A stretch of 64,000 nt of DNA, taken from Gramella sp. AN32. GTDB lineage: Bacteria > Bacteroidota > Bacteroidia > Flavobacteriales > Flavobacteriaceae. Below are positions 17,662 through 25,680 of the stretch, piece after piece (the stretch's first letter is position 1; each line of letters begins with the position of its first letter). The stretch lies in assembly GCF_023718305.1 (NCBI RefSeq), contig NZ_QEYO01000021.1, positions 1-64,000 on the forward strand. Direction: 5' to 3'. Below the pieces are notes generated by a model. The model was not told the origin of the DNA. It searched no databases and saw only the letters and a list, made by a program, of their open reading frames with translations. The translations under genes were made by a program, and so were the position numbers.

Positions 17662-18621
17662 TTAAAATTTGGCAATGACCTGGTTGGCTATTTTCAGCGC
17701 TTTTGCCGCCTGTTCCATAGTCACGATTGGAGTCGTATTATTATTGATCGCATCAGCAAAACTTTCCAGTTCCTGCAAAATCGCATTATTAGGTGCAACG
17801 GAAGGATTATCAAAATAAATTTGTTTTTTCACACCTTCAGCATTTTGAAGGATCATAGCAAAATCGTCGGGATGTTCCGGGGCATCTTTCATTTTTACCA
17901 CCTCACAAACCTTATCCAGAAAGTCAACAGAAATATAAGCATCGCGCTGAAAAAACCTCGATTTTCTCATGTTCTTCATCGAAATTCGGCTGGCGGTTAA
18001 ATTGGCCACACAACCATTTTCAAATTCGATACGTGCATTGGCAATATCTGGAGTATCACTGATTACCGAAACTCCTGAGGCATTGATCTTCTTTACTTCA
18101 GATTTTACCACACTTAAAATAGCATCAATATCATGGATCATCAGGTCGAGAACCACGGGAACATCGGTACCACGCGGATTAAATTCGGCTAAACGATGGG
18201 CTTCGATAAACATAGGATTTTCAATACGATCTGAAACTGCCTGAAATGCCGGGTTAAATCTTTCCACGTGTCCCACCTGGCCTTTTACACCTTTTTCCGC
18301 AGCCATTTTTATCAATTCCTGGGCTTCTTTAAAAGTATTGGTAATGGGTTTTTCTATAAAAAGATGTTTGCCTGCCGAAATTACTTTTTTGGCAACTTCA
18401 AAATGCGAAAGGGTAGGAGTGACCACATCTACCATATCTACCGCCGCGATAAGCTCATCTAAGGAATCAAATTTCTTATAACCAAATTCTTCTGCAATAA
18501 GTCTGGCATTTTCCTTGTTTTCATCAAAGAAACCAACCAGTTCATACTGATTCGATTCTTTTAAAAGTTTTAAGTGAATTTTCCCCAAATGGCCTGCACC
18601 CAGAACGCCAGCTTTCAGCAT
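17662..18621 (-). CDS. Gfo/Idh/MocA family oxidoreductase
   Basis: NAD(P)-dependent oxidoreductase of 319 residues. The N-terminal Rossmann fold shows GVLGAGHLGKIHLKLL (residues 5-20), and the family signature EKPITNTFKEAQELI is near residue 94. The C-terminal alpha/beta domain contains DLMIHDIDAILSV, where the His/Asp pair sits near the active site. The substrate is unknown; sugar or inositol derivatives are typical. No neighbouring carbohydrate gene points to one. Confidence 0.88.
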   Translation of the reverse strand: MLKAGVLGAGHLGKIHLKLLKESNQYELVGFFDENKENARLIAEEFGYKKFDSLDELIAAVDMVDVVTPTLSHFEVAKKVISAGKHLFIEKPITNTFKEAQELIKMAAEKGVKGQVGHVERFNPAFQAVSDRIENPMFIEAHRLAEFNPRGTDVPVVLDLMIHDIDAILSVVKSEVKKINASGVSVISDTPDIANARIEFENGCVANLTASRISMKNMRKSRFFQRDAYISVDFLDKVCEVVKMKDAPEHPDDFAMILQNAEGVKKQIYFDNPSVAPNNAILQELESFADAINNNTTPIVTMEQAAKALKIANQVIAKF

Positions 18622-18755
18622 ATTTTTGCATTTTCCACAAAAATAGCATTTTGATATTAAATACTTTATAAATTAGAAAGCAATCCCGGGTGATTTTACT
18701 TGGGTTTTTGCACGGCGAATCCCTATTTTTATGACTTCCTAAAAGAAAATTTAGA

Positions 18756-19397
18756 TTGAAAGACAACTATAGACATCAGGGTAAAAGACAATTACTGGTA
18801 AAAACCGTTGAGAAAAAGGGTATTAAAGACCAAAAAGTGCTGGATGCCATTTCCAGGATTCCCAGGCACTGGTTTATGGATAGTAGTTTTGAAGATCATG
18901 CCTACCAGGATAAGGCTTTTCCCATTGCGGCAGATCAAACCATCTCCCAACCCTATACGGTTGCCTTTCAAACTGAATTGCTGGAATTAAAAAAGGGAGA
19001 GCAGGTGCTGGAAATTGGCACTGGAAGTGGGTATCAAACCGCAGTTCTTTGTGAATTGGGCGCAAAAGTTTATACGATCGAGCGCCAGCGGGAATTATAT
19101 AAGAAGACGAAGGCCTTTCTGAATAAAATTGGCTACCGGCCAAAATACTTAAGTTTTGGGGATGGTTACAAGGGTTTGCCCGAGTATGCGCCATTTGATA
19201 AAATTATCGTGACTGCCGGCGCTCCTGAAGTTCCAAAAGACCTGTTGGGACAATTAAAAGTTGGGGGTCGCATGGTCATACCCGTAGGGATTGATGTACA
19301 GATCATGACTTTATTTATACGAACATCGCCCAAGCACTTTGATAAACGTGAATTTGGGAATTTTAGGTTTGTGCCATTGTTGGAAAATAAGAACTAA
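18756..19397 (+). CDS. pcm: Protein-L-isoaspartate O-methyltransferase
   Basis: Methylates isoaspartyl residues in damaged proteins using S-adenosylmethionine, starting their repair. The 213-residue protein has the Pcm segment IPRHWFM near residue 34, QTISQPYTVAFQTELL near 62 and the SAM-binding motif VLEIGTGSGYQTAVL near 84. PFDKIIVTAGAPEVPKDLL follows near 145. Start is TTG at 18756; the nearest ATG upstream is out of frame. Divergent from the Gfo/Idh/MocA gene across a 134-base spacer. Confidence 0.93.
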   Translation: MKDNYRHQGKRQLLVKTVEKKGIKDQKVLDAISRIPRHWFMDSSFEDHAYQDKAFPIAADQTISQPYTVAFQTELLELKKGEQVLEIGTGSGYQTAVLCELGAKVYTIERQRELYKKTKAFLNKIGYRPKYLSFGDGYKGLPEYAPFDKIIVTAGAPEVPKDLLGQLKVGGRMVIPVGIDVQIMTLFIRTSPKHFDKREFGNFRFVPLLENKN

Positions 19398-19483
19398 TGC
19401 AACAAGAGGTCTCTAAAAGCTTTAAAACAGAACGCTTGCTGATTCGACTGACCACGGAAGGGATGCAATTGTCGTCATGCTGA
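19397..19483 (+). pseudogene. 5' remnant of a GNAT acetyltransferase gene
   Basis: Directly overlapping the pcm stop (TAATG) an open frame of 28 codons reads MQQEVSKSFKTERLLIRLTT, the usual opening of a GNAT N-acetyltransferase (TERLLIR). The frame then runs into a dispersed palindromic repeat beginning near 19474 and closes. The rest of the gene is missing before the terminator at 19612. Short, so the family call is tentative. Confidence 0.45.
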
Positions 19484-19510
19484 ACTTGATTCAGTATCTC
19501 ATTAGAGATG
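19474..19510. repeat. Dispersed intergenic repeat, second copy
   Basis: GTCATGCTGAACTTGATTCA followed by GTATCTCA matches, with a few changes, the right half of the 82-base palindromic element at 16485-16566. It interrupts the GNAT-like remnant. Such GTCATGCTGAAC-type words are common dispersed intergenic repeats in flavobacteria (recalled pattern, not searched). Confidence 0.55.
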
Positions 19511-19611
19511 CTAAAAGAATACGTCAATTTCCTACGCCAGATAATTTTTTTTTCTCTTGCCTTAGGATAACGATTACCCTAAAGGTCATAGAGCGAATTT
19601 TGGGTATAAAA

Positions 19612-19643
19612 AAACACCTTTCCGCATAAACCGAAAGGTGTTT
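19612..19643 (-). terminator. Bidirectional hairpin terminator after the M28 peptidase gene
   Basis: An 11-bp perfect stem AAACACCTTTC (19612-19622) pairs with GAAAGGTGTTT (19633-19643) around a 10-base loop. An A-run on the plus side (T-run on the minus strand) precedes it. It sits 18 bases after the peptidase stop and also faces the pcm transcript. Confidence 0.85.
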
Positions 19644-19661
19644 ATATTATTTCAATAAACC

Positions 19662-20687
19662 TTATTTTGCTTCTGGAGCTTCAGCTTTATCAACAACCAA
19701 ACGGGCTTCGCGATTGGCGATTTCCCAGGCGGTCAGGAAAACCAGTTGCGCCCTTTTCGCCATTAGATCATATTCAATCTTATCAGGAGTATCTGTCATT
19801 TTATGATAATCGGCATGCGTACCGTTAAAATAGAAAATGATAGGAATGTTATTCTTTGCAAAGTTGTAATGGTCACTTCTATAATAAAAGCGGTTGGGAT
19901 CATTTTCGTCATTATATTTATAATCCAGATCGATATTCATGTATTTTTTGTTCACTTCCTCGCTTAGATTGTGCAGTTCTTTACTCAGCTTATCGCTACC
20001 AATAAGATAGATGTAAGGATCTTTACCTTCATGATCTGGATCTATACGGCCTATCATATCGATATTTAAGTCGGCAACCGTATTTTCCAGCGGAAAAATA
20101 GGGTTATCGGTATAATATTTAGAACCAACCAAACCTTTTTCTTCACCGGTAACATTCAGAAAGATAATAGATCGTTTTGGTGTATAACCATCTCTTTTAG
20201 CTTTGGCAAAAGCTTCTGCAATTTCCAAAACACCTACCGTCCCCGAGCCATCGTCATCGGCTCCATTATAAACATTCCCTTGATCATCGACCCCAACATG
20301 GTCATAATGTGAGGAGATCACCACATATTCTTCAGGTTTTTCTGAACCTTTCATAAACGCCACCACATTTTCCGTAGGTTTTACTTTTCCTTTTTTGAAA
20401 TAAGATGTTGGAACGTCCTGATAATAATTATCGTTTCCCTTTGCCGCAGGAATTTTCAAATCCTGATATTCTTTCTTTAAATACTCTGCAGCTTTCTTTT
20501 GTCCCGGTTCTCCGGTTTCCCGACCTTCAAATTCATCGCTGGCAAAAATATATAGGTGATCTTTAAGCTCCTGGGCCGTAATGGTTTTTGCATATTCCAT
20601 TGGATCGGCATTTTCAATTTTCTTATTTCCGGCACTACAAGCTATTAAGATTGCGGGAAGCGCGAAAACAATCATTTTTTTAATCAT
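19662..20687 (-). CDS. M28 family zinc aminopeptidase, lipoprotein
   Basis: A 341-residue exported metallopeptidase. The signal peptide ends in a lipobox LIAC with Cys17, so it is predicted to be a lipoprotein. The zinc-ligand pattern of M28 is visible: SSHYDHVGVD (His/Asp), NGADDDGSG (bridging Asp), NVTGEEKGLVGS (catalytic Glu and Glu ligand), NIDMIGR and a late His in GTHADYHKMTDTPDK. Likely removes N-terminal amino acids from peptides in the periplasm or at the surface. Single gene with its own terminator. Confidence 0.92.
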   Translation of the reverse strand: MIKKMIVFALPAILIACSAGNKKIENADPMEYAKTITAQELKDHLYIFASDEFEGRETGEPGQKKAAEYLKKEYQDLKIPAAKGNDNYYQDVPTSYFKKGKVKPTENVVAFMKGSEKPEEYVVISSHYDHVGVDDQGNVYNGADDDGSGTVGVLEIAEAFAKAKRDGYTPKRSIIFLNVTGEEKGLVGSKYYTDNPIFPLENTVADLNIDMIGRIDPDHEGKDPYIYLIGSDKLSKELHNLSEEVNKKYMNIDLDYKYNDENDPNRFYYRSDHYNFAKNNIPIIFYFNGTHADYHKMTDTPDKIEYDLMAKRAQLVFLTAWEIANREARLVVDKAEAPEAK

Positions 20688-20726
20688 GGTTTCAGTTTAA
20701 ATTAATGCGGGGCAAGATAGTTATTA

Positions 20727-20780
20727 AAGTTGAAAAGTTGAAAAGTCGAAAAGTTGAAAGTTAAAAGTTGAAAAATTAAA
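20727..20780. repeat. Tandem repeat of AAAAGTTG-type octamers
   Basis: Several near-perfect AAAGTTG/AAAAGTTG/AAAAGTCG units run head to tail in the spacer between the SGNH hydrolase and M28 peptidase genes. It resembles the GTTAAAAA tract at 17477 in composition and length. Confidence 0.75.
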
Positions 20781-20852
20781 AAGGGACTAAGAAATTTGTC
20801 TAGTATTAAATATTCAAAATTTGAAAAATTTAATCCTTGGCCATTTCAGGAT

Positions 20853-21563
20853 TTATTCATTTAGTACTTTTTCAATGGCTTCCAGCACCAAAGGTTCCAT
20901 AACCGCATAACCTAAAGCATTTGGATGTACCCCGTCGCCGGAAAATTCTGCTTTCAAACCAAGACGGTCATCTACCGTGCTATCAAAATAATTGAGATAG
21001 GTGTAATTATTTTTTTCGGCGAAATTTTTAATCCACTTATTTAATTCCACTACTTTCCCGGCAGGTTCCAATCCCGGTCTCCAGGGAAAGTCATAAGCCG
21101 GAAGTACGGAGGATAAAATAACTTTTATATTATTTTCTGAAGCCAGAGTAGCCATGGCTTTGATATTATCGGTGATCATTTTTTGGGAAGAATACCCATT
21201 ATTACCTGCAATATCATTGATGCCGGCGAGGATTACCACAACTTCCGGCTGAAGATCGATCACATCAGGCATAAAACGAATAAGCATTTGCGGAGTGGTT
21301 TGACCGCCAATTCCCCTTCCAATAAAATTATGTTCTGAAAAAAAATCGGGTCGCATATTTACCCAGCCTTCGGTAATAGAGTTTCCCATAAAGACCACTT
21401 TAGGATAGATTGAATCTGCATGGATCTTTTCATTCGCTTCGCGGTATTTCTTTAGATTAGGCCAGTCCTGTTCCATGAGTTCATTGTATTGTTCGGTTTG
21501 AGCGTTGAGGTTACCGCAGCAAACTGCGATCAAAATTAGGTAAACAAAATTCCTGAAGTGCAT
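20853..21563 (-). CDS. SGNH/GDSL-family hydrolase, exported
   Basis: Esterase/lipase-like hydrolase. The GDSL block is VVFMGNSITEGW with the nucleophile Ser, block II gives GIGGQTTPQM, block III VVILAGINDIAGN (Asn/Gly oxyanion) and block V DGVHPNALGY (catalytic Asp and His). I take the start at 21563 because MHFRNFVYLILIAVCCGNLNAQ then forms a compact signal peptide; an in-frame ATG ten codons upstream (21593) is possible. About 236 residues. The natural ester is unknown; family members often deacetylate sugars or lipids. Confidence 0.88.
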   Translation of the reverse strand: MHFRNFVYLILIAVCCGNLNAQTEQYNELMEQDWPNLKKYREANEKIHADSIYPKVVFMGNSITEGWVNMRPDFFSEHNFIGRGIGGQTTPQMLIRFMPDVIDLQPEVVVILAGINDIAGNNGYSSQKMITDNIKAMATLASENNIKVILSSVLPAYDFPWRPGLEPAGKVVELNKWIKNFAEKNNYTYLNYFDSTVDDRLGLKAEFSGDGVHPNALGYAVMEPLVLEAIEKVLNE

Positions 21564-21654
21564 GATATTGATATTTATAAGCGAAAGATACAAATTTGAA
21601 AAAAGTAGGAAAACAGGGAATTAAAATTTAATTGTAAAAAGTTTGAAATTATAT

Positions 21655-21685
21655 TGGGGGGAAACAGAAAAGCTTTCTATATTTG
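21655..21685 (+). promoter_or_regulatory. Bacteroidota-type promoter of tRNA-Ser
   Basis: A -33 TTG (21655-21657) and a perfect -7 element TATATTTG (21678-21685, consensus TAnnTTTG) are 20 bases apart. The -7 ends 11 bases before the tRNA 5' end. This is the clearest sigma-ABfr-type promoter in the window. Confidence 0.78.
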
Positions 21686-21696
21686 CATCCGCTAAA

Positions 21697-21781
21697 GGAG
21701 AAATGGCAGAGTGGTCGAATGCGGCAGTCTTGAAAACTGTTGAGGGTCACACCTCCGGGGGTTCGAATCCCTCTTTCTCCG
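21697..21781 (+). tRNA. tRNA-Ser (anticodon UGA)
   Basis: The acceptor stem GGAGAAA (21697-21703) pairs with TTTCTCC (21774-21780), with discriminator G at 21781. The anticodon loop CTTGAAA holds TGA, flanked by CAGT/ACTG; there is a long variable arm typical of class II serine tRNAs, and the T-arm is GGGGGTTCGAATCCC. CCA is not encoded. The 3' end of this gene is the probable attachment site of the adjacent integrase, which starts 239 bases downstream. Confidence 0.97.
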
Positions 21782-21810
21782 CTGATCACATATCAGATTA
21801 TACTAAAAAG

Positions 21811-21839
21811 CCCGAAAACACAGCGTTTTCGGGTTTTTT
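21811..21839 (+). terminator. Terminator after tRNA-Ser
   Basis: Stem CCCGAAAAC (21811-21819) pairs with GTTTTCGGG (21825-21833) around a 5-base loop, followed by six T residues. Confidence 0.92.
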
Positions 21840-22019
21840 AATTTTATTCCATATAAAAAAACATCATTCAATTGTAAGCTTGAGGGGCTAAATTCGGGGC
21901 TGCTTTTTATGTTGAAAAAATAGAGCCCCGAATTTCGTCTAAACCCTTAAAAATCGGTACCTTACAGAGGTATAATTTTCATGATATTTGATAATATCGA
22001 TGATAAATAGGTGCTTAAA

Positions 22020-23297
22020 ATGTATGAAACTTATTCCGTAATTTTTTTTCCAAAAAATAGCAATGTGGATAAAATGGGAAATGCCCCTATTTATCTAAGA
22101 ATTACAATTAATGGTAAGCGAAGCGAATTAAGTATAAAACGGAGAGTTAACTTAAAACAATGGAATACTAAAATGGGGTCCTACCGGGGAAAATCAGCCG
22201 AAGCTGGAAGTTTTAATAGGTATCTGAGCAGTATTCGTAATAGAGTGGATAGAATATATGATGATCTTACTAAGGAAAATGCTGAATTTACAGCAGAGAC
22301 TATCAAAGATATATATTTGGGAAAGAATAAGGATCGAAAAATGCTACTGGAGATTTTCCAGGAACACAATGACCAGGTTGAAAGTTTAATAGGTAAGGAT
22401 TTCGCATATGGCACCTTTGAAAGATATAGAACGGCTAAAAGACATGTAGAAGAATTTATTGCAAAAGAGTTTAGGTTAAAAGATATCCCTGTTAAAAATG
22501 TAGACCATGCTTTTATCACTGGCCTTGAATATTATTTAAAAACCAAAAGGACATGTAGTCACAATACCGCTGTGAAATACATTACTAATTTTAAAAAAAT
22601 CATTAGGATAGCTTTAGCTCATAACTGGATCACTAGAGATCCATTTCTACATTGGAAAGCCAAATTGAAAATTGTCGATCGGGAATTTTTAACAGAAAGT
22701 GAGATTCAAAAACTAATAGAAAAACGATTTTCAAACCAGCGACTAGACCTTGTAAAGGATATATTTCTATTTTCCTGTTTTACGGGGCTGGCGTATGCGG
22801 ATGTTAAGAAGCTATCAGCAAACAATGTAGTAATTGGAATTGACGGAAATAAATGGATAAAAGTCAATAGAACAAAAACGGATTCACGAACTAATATTCC
22901 ACTATTGCCAACTGCGCTTGAGATTTTAAAAAAATACTCCTATCGTCCTGATGCTTCTGAAAAGTTGCTGCCCATTCTTACCAACCAAAAGATGAACGCG
23001 TATTTAAAAGAAATAGGTGATTTGTGTCAATTTCAAAAAAACCTGACTTTTCACCTGGCCAGGCATACATTTGCCACAACGATAACCTTGTCGAATGGAG
23101 TACCCATAGAATCTGTAAGCAAAATGTTAGGACACAAAAATTTAAAGACAACTCAACATTATGCAAAGATTTTAGATCAGAAAGTCAGCCAGGATATGTT
23201 AGCTCTTAGAAAGCGTATGAAAATTTATGATTTGCCAGATAATTGCGAGGATAAGGACAAGCATTATCTAAAGAATAAAATAACATCGAATAATTGA
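22020..23297 (+). CDS. Tyrosine recombinase (site-specific integrase)
   Basis: Integrase of the Bacteroidota conjugative-transposon type, about 425 residues, beginning with an arm-type DNA-binding domain (NAPIYLRITINGKRSELSI), then a SAM-like core-binding domain (residues about 105-205) and the catalytic domain. Catalytic residues visible: Lys in VNRTKT, HxxR in FHLARHTFATT, His in LGHKNLKTTQHY and Tyr of HYAKI. The first Arg is replaced (TGLAYADV), as is common in Bacteroidota integrases. I use ATG at 22020; GTG at 22011 is an alternative. Its position next to tRNA-Ser marks the left end of an integrated island. Confidence 0.93.
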   Translation: MYETYSVIFFPKNSNVDKMGNAPIYLRITINGKRSELSIKRRVNLKQWNTKMGSYRGKSAEAGSFNRYLSSIRNRVDRIYDDLTKENAEFTAETIKDIYLGKNKDRKMLLEIFQEHNDQVESLIGKDFAYGTFERYRTAKRHVEEFIAKEFRLKDIPVKNVDHAFITGLEYYLKTKRTCSHNTAVKYITNFKKIIRIALAHNWITRDPFLHWKAKLKIVDREFLTESEIQKLIEKRFSNQRLDLVKDIFLFSCFTGLAYADVKKLSANNVVIGIDGNKWIKVNRTKTDSRTNIPLLPTALEILKKYSYRPDASEKLLPILTNQKMNAYLKEIGDLCQFQKNLTFHLARHTFATTITLSNGVPIESVSKMLGHKNLKTTQHYAKILDQKVSQDMLALRKRMKIYDLPDNCEDKDKHYLKNKITSNN

Positions 23298-23352
23298 TTA
23301 AAGGCTTAATGTTGCTCTAAGTGCTTTTCTATCTATAAAATTAGATATCTAA
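22887..23352. repeat. Left copy of a ~465-base duplicated integrase 3' end
   Basis: The last third of the integrase gene plus about 55 bases of downstream spacer recurs in direct orientation at 46234-46695, about 90 percent identical by eye. Similarity stops abruptly at both ends. Confidence 0.93.
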
Positions 23353-23664
23353 ATGCAGCAGTTAATATTTTTTAGGTCTCGAGCTGTAATAATTTATGAA
23401 TACGAGATGGTGGTGGTAGATGTTCAGGCTGGAATACTGTAATAGAAGAAACAACTGAAATTGAGGTATTTTATGAAAATTTAAATAAAAAATCTAAATG
23501 CATTTATGAAAACCTCAAAATTACCAGGACGGGAAAATACATATTCACACTTTAATACTAATTCATTAAAAATAAGTGCAACAGAACTGAAATCTACTTA
23601 TATAAGCTTAAAAAAAGTCCAGCATATATTTCAGTGCACAAGTATTTGAATATTCAAACAACAA
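23298..23664. other. Gene-free AT-rich spacer behind the integrase
   Basis: Apart from the first 55 bases, shared with the right integrase copy, these 367 bases contain no open frame with recognisable features. On the plus strand a 30-codon stretch before a stop near 23550 (reading EVFYENLNKKSK and so on) looks weakly coding and could be a worn-out gene fragment, but I cannot name it. Confidence 0.5.
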
Positions 23665-24495
23665 CTAAAACTTCAAAGTTTTTGATATATAATTTTGACT
23701 TATTTTCAGACTTTCGTATGGTTCAATATTGAAGTGTTCTTGTTCCAGAATAAAAGTCTCCCCTCCCGATAATTTTTTATATTCCAAAAGGTTTTCAAAG
23801 TCAATTTTTCCGTAACCAATTTCAGTTGTTAAATTGTGATCGTTTTTATCCATGTCTTTAATATGCCAAAGTTTAAACCTTCCTGGAAATTTTCTAAATA
23901 ATTCTTTGGGACAAATACCCATATTAATAACCCAATAAATATCAATCTCAAAACTGACCAAATCGGGCTCTGTGTTCTTCAACAAGAATTCATAGGGTGT
24001 TATGTTTAAATAATTTAGTTTTTCAAATTCAAAAGCATGATTGTGATAGGCTAATTTGAAATTTGATTTGTTACACAATTCTCCGGCTTTGTTCAGTATA
24101 TCAGCGATGGCTCTATAATCTTGATGTGATTTTCGCAAGTTAATAGGTATGCTTGGAACAACAATGTACTTATGGTTCAGAATTTTAGATACTTCAATAA
24201 TCTCATGTATTTCATCAATATCTCCATTTAACATTGATTCTAGCGCGTAATGACCACTTGAAGAAATTAGATTATATCTATTTATAATTTTCATTAATTC
24301 TTTTGGGTTAAGGTTCCAAAATTTTCCGTTGAGGTAACCGTATAGTTCGATTTCTTTAAATCCTAAGTGAAACAATTTTTTAAGGACCTCTTCAGGATTT
24401 TTTTTCATCAAATCCCTTAATGTATATAATTGCAGGCCGATCGGGTACATGTTGGACGAGTTTTCATTTTTAAGTAGTTTTTGACTAGATAGCAT
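23665..24495 (-). CDS. Sugar phosphate isomerase/epimerase family TIM-barrel protein
   Basis: A 276-residue xylose-isomerase-like TIM barrel. MYPIGLQLYTLRD near residue 16 is the classic family opening, followed by GFKEIELYGY, AYHNHAFEFEKL (metal-binding His/Glu region) and DIYWVINMG, WHIKDMD and LEQEH near the end, giving the usual Glu/Asp/His metal ligands. No export signal is evident from Met16; that Met (24450) may be the true start. It lies beside the AraC regulator, at the edge of the mannan locus, so a role in mannose or epimer interconversion is possible but unproven. Confidence 0.8.
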   Translation of the reverse strand: MLSSQKLLKNENSSNMYPIGLQLYTLRDLMKKNPEEVLKKLFHLGFKEIELYGYLNGKFWNLNPKELMKIINRYNLISSSGHYALESMLNGDIDEIHEIIEVSKILNHKYIVVPSIPINLRKSHQDYRAIADILNKAGELCNKSNFKLAYHNHAFEFEKLNYLNITPYEFLLKNTEPDLVSFEIDIYWVINMGICPKELFRKFPGRFKLWHIKDMDKNDHNLTTEIGYGKIDFENLLEYKKLSGGETFILEQEHFNIEPYESLKISQNYISKTLKF

Positions 24496-24549
24496 AGGGA
24501 AGAAATTGTTTAGAAACTTTTGCAGCGACGTAATTGGAAATAGAGGTTG

Positions 24550-25422
24550 TTAATGCTTAGTAATTAATTTTTGTTGAGCTCTAAATGAGCTGGGAGTAAA
24601 TCCAATTTTTCTTTTAAAGGATCTATTAAAATTAGAAATATTACTAAAGCCACTATCAAAACAAATCTCATTAATCGATTTTTCAGTTTCTATTAATTCC
24701 CTAGCGGCATGTCCTAAACGAAGATCTATAACATAATCAGAAAAGGAGCTATTTGTACTTTTTTTAAAAAAATGGCTGAATGCTGATTCAGACATATTTA
24801 TTAAAGATGCAACATCCTGAATGAGTATCTTCTGATGCAGATTTTTATGGATATATTCACTCACTTTTTGAATTCTTCTACTTTTGGAAACTTTATAATT
24901 ATCTATGTAAGTGATAGAGGCTAAAGTTTGAGTGTTTCTGGCTATTGCAAGATCGTATAGAATAGATAGAAAATTTAAAAATGAATCGAAATCTTGAGAA
25001 TGCGATAAGTTTACAATTTTAGATTTTAACTTTTCTATAGTTTCTTTTGAAAACGCAATTCCTCTTGGTGCCTTTTCCATTAATTCCTTTATAGGGAAAG
25101 CAAGCTTTTTATTCAAAGTGGATTGAGATAAAAAACTCGATTGAAACTGTATGGTGATTACATGAGCTTCTCTATCATCCATTCCTCCCACCCAATAATG
25201 TGGAGTATTGGGACCTATAATGACTAGGTCGCAATCATAATATTGTTCAATTGAATCACCTACTATTCTTTTCCCAGAGGTATTCAACACAAGATTAATT
25301 TCAAATTCTGGATGGTAATGCAATGGAAAATCAAATTTAGCATTATGATGATTTAATACTATAAAGAAATCATCTTCGGAAATTGGCACCAACTCCCTTA
25401 AAACTTTCTCTTTCTTATTCAT
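24550..25422 (-). CDS. AraC-family transcriptional regulator with cupin sensor domain
   Basis: Residues 1-120 form a cupin-like ligand-binding domain (HHNAKFDFPLHYHPEFEINLVL, which carries the His/Glu cluster). Residues about 190-285 are the two-HTH AraC DNA-binding domain, ending in the signature INEICFDSGFSNISNFNRSFKRKIGFTPSSFR region. It is transcribed divergently from the SusC operon across 258 bases and is the likely local regulator of mannan use. This differs from the hybrid two-component or ECF-sigma control seen in many Bacteroides PULs. Confidence 0.9.
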   Translation of the reverse strand: MNKKEKVLRELVPISEDDFFIVLNHHNAKFDFPLHYHPEFEINLVLNTSGKRIVGDSIEQYYDCDLVIIGPNTPHYWVGGMDDREAHVITIQFQSSFLSQSTLNKKLAFPIKELMEKAPRGIAFSKETIEKLKSKIVNLSHSQDFDSFLNFLSILYDLAIARNTQTLASITYIDNYKVSKSRRIQKVSEYIHKNLHQKILIQDVASLINMSESAFSHFFKKSTNSSFSDYVIDLRLGHAARELIETEKSINEICFDSGFSNISNFNRSFKRKIGFTPSSFRAQQKLITKH

Positions 25423-25680
25423 AATAATACTATATTTAGTTATTTATTAATAAATGTAATAATTACAATAATTTGAATATATGCTATAAATATTGCGAAA
25501 TAGTTATTATATAGCCGTAAAAATTGTAAGCTGAATGATTATTAATTATATAAATATATAATAATTCATTTAAGTATAGTTTAATATTCATTAAAGTATT
25601 AGAGTTTGACTTTATTTACAAAATTTTTCTTAATAACTTCTATTTAATTTGTTATATCGCAATAATTAATAGAATAATTG
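25423..25680. promoter_or_regulatory. Divergent control region between araC-type gene and susC
   Basis: A 258-base, very AT-rich spacer must contain the promoters of both the AraC-type gene (minus) and the mannan operon (plus). Several TTTG and TAATTTG words occur, but no TTG/TAnnTTTG pair with correct spacing stands out. Confidence 0.45.

Noticed and set aside
21643-21891. An 82-codon open frame across the tRNA-Ser gene
   Set aside because: It is explained by the tRNA and its terminator; the protein has no coding character.
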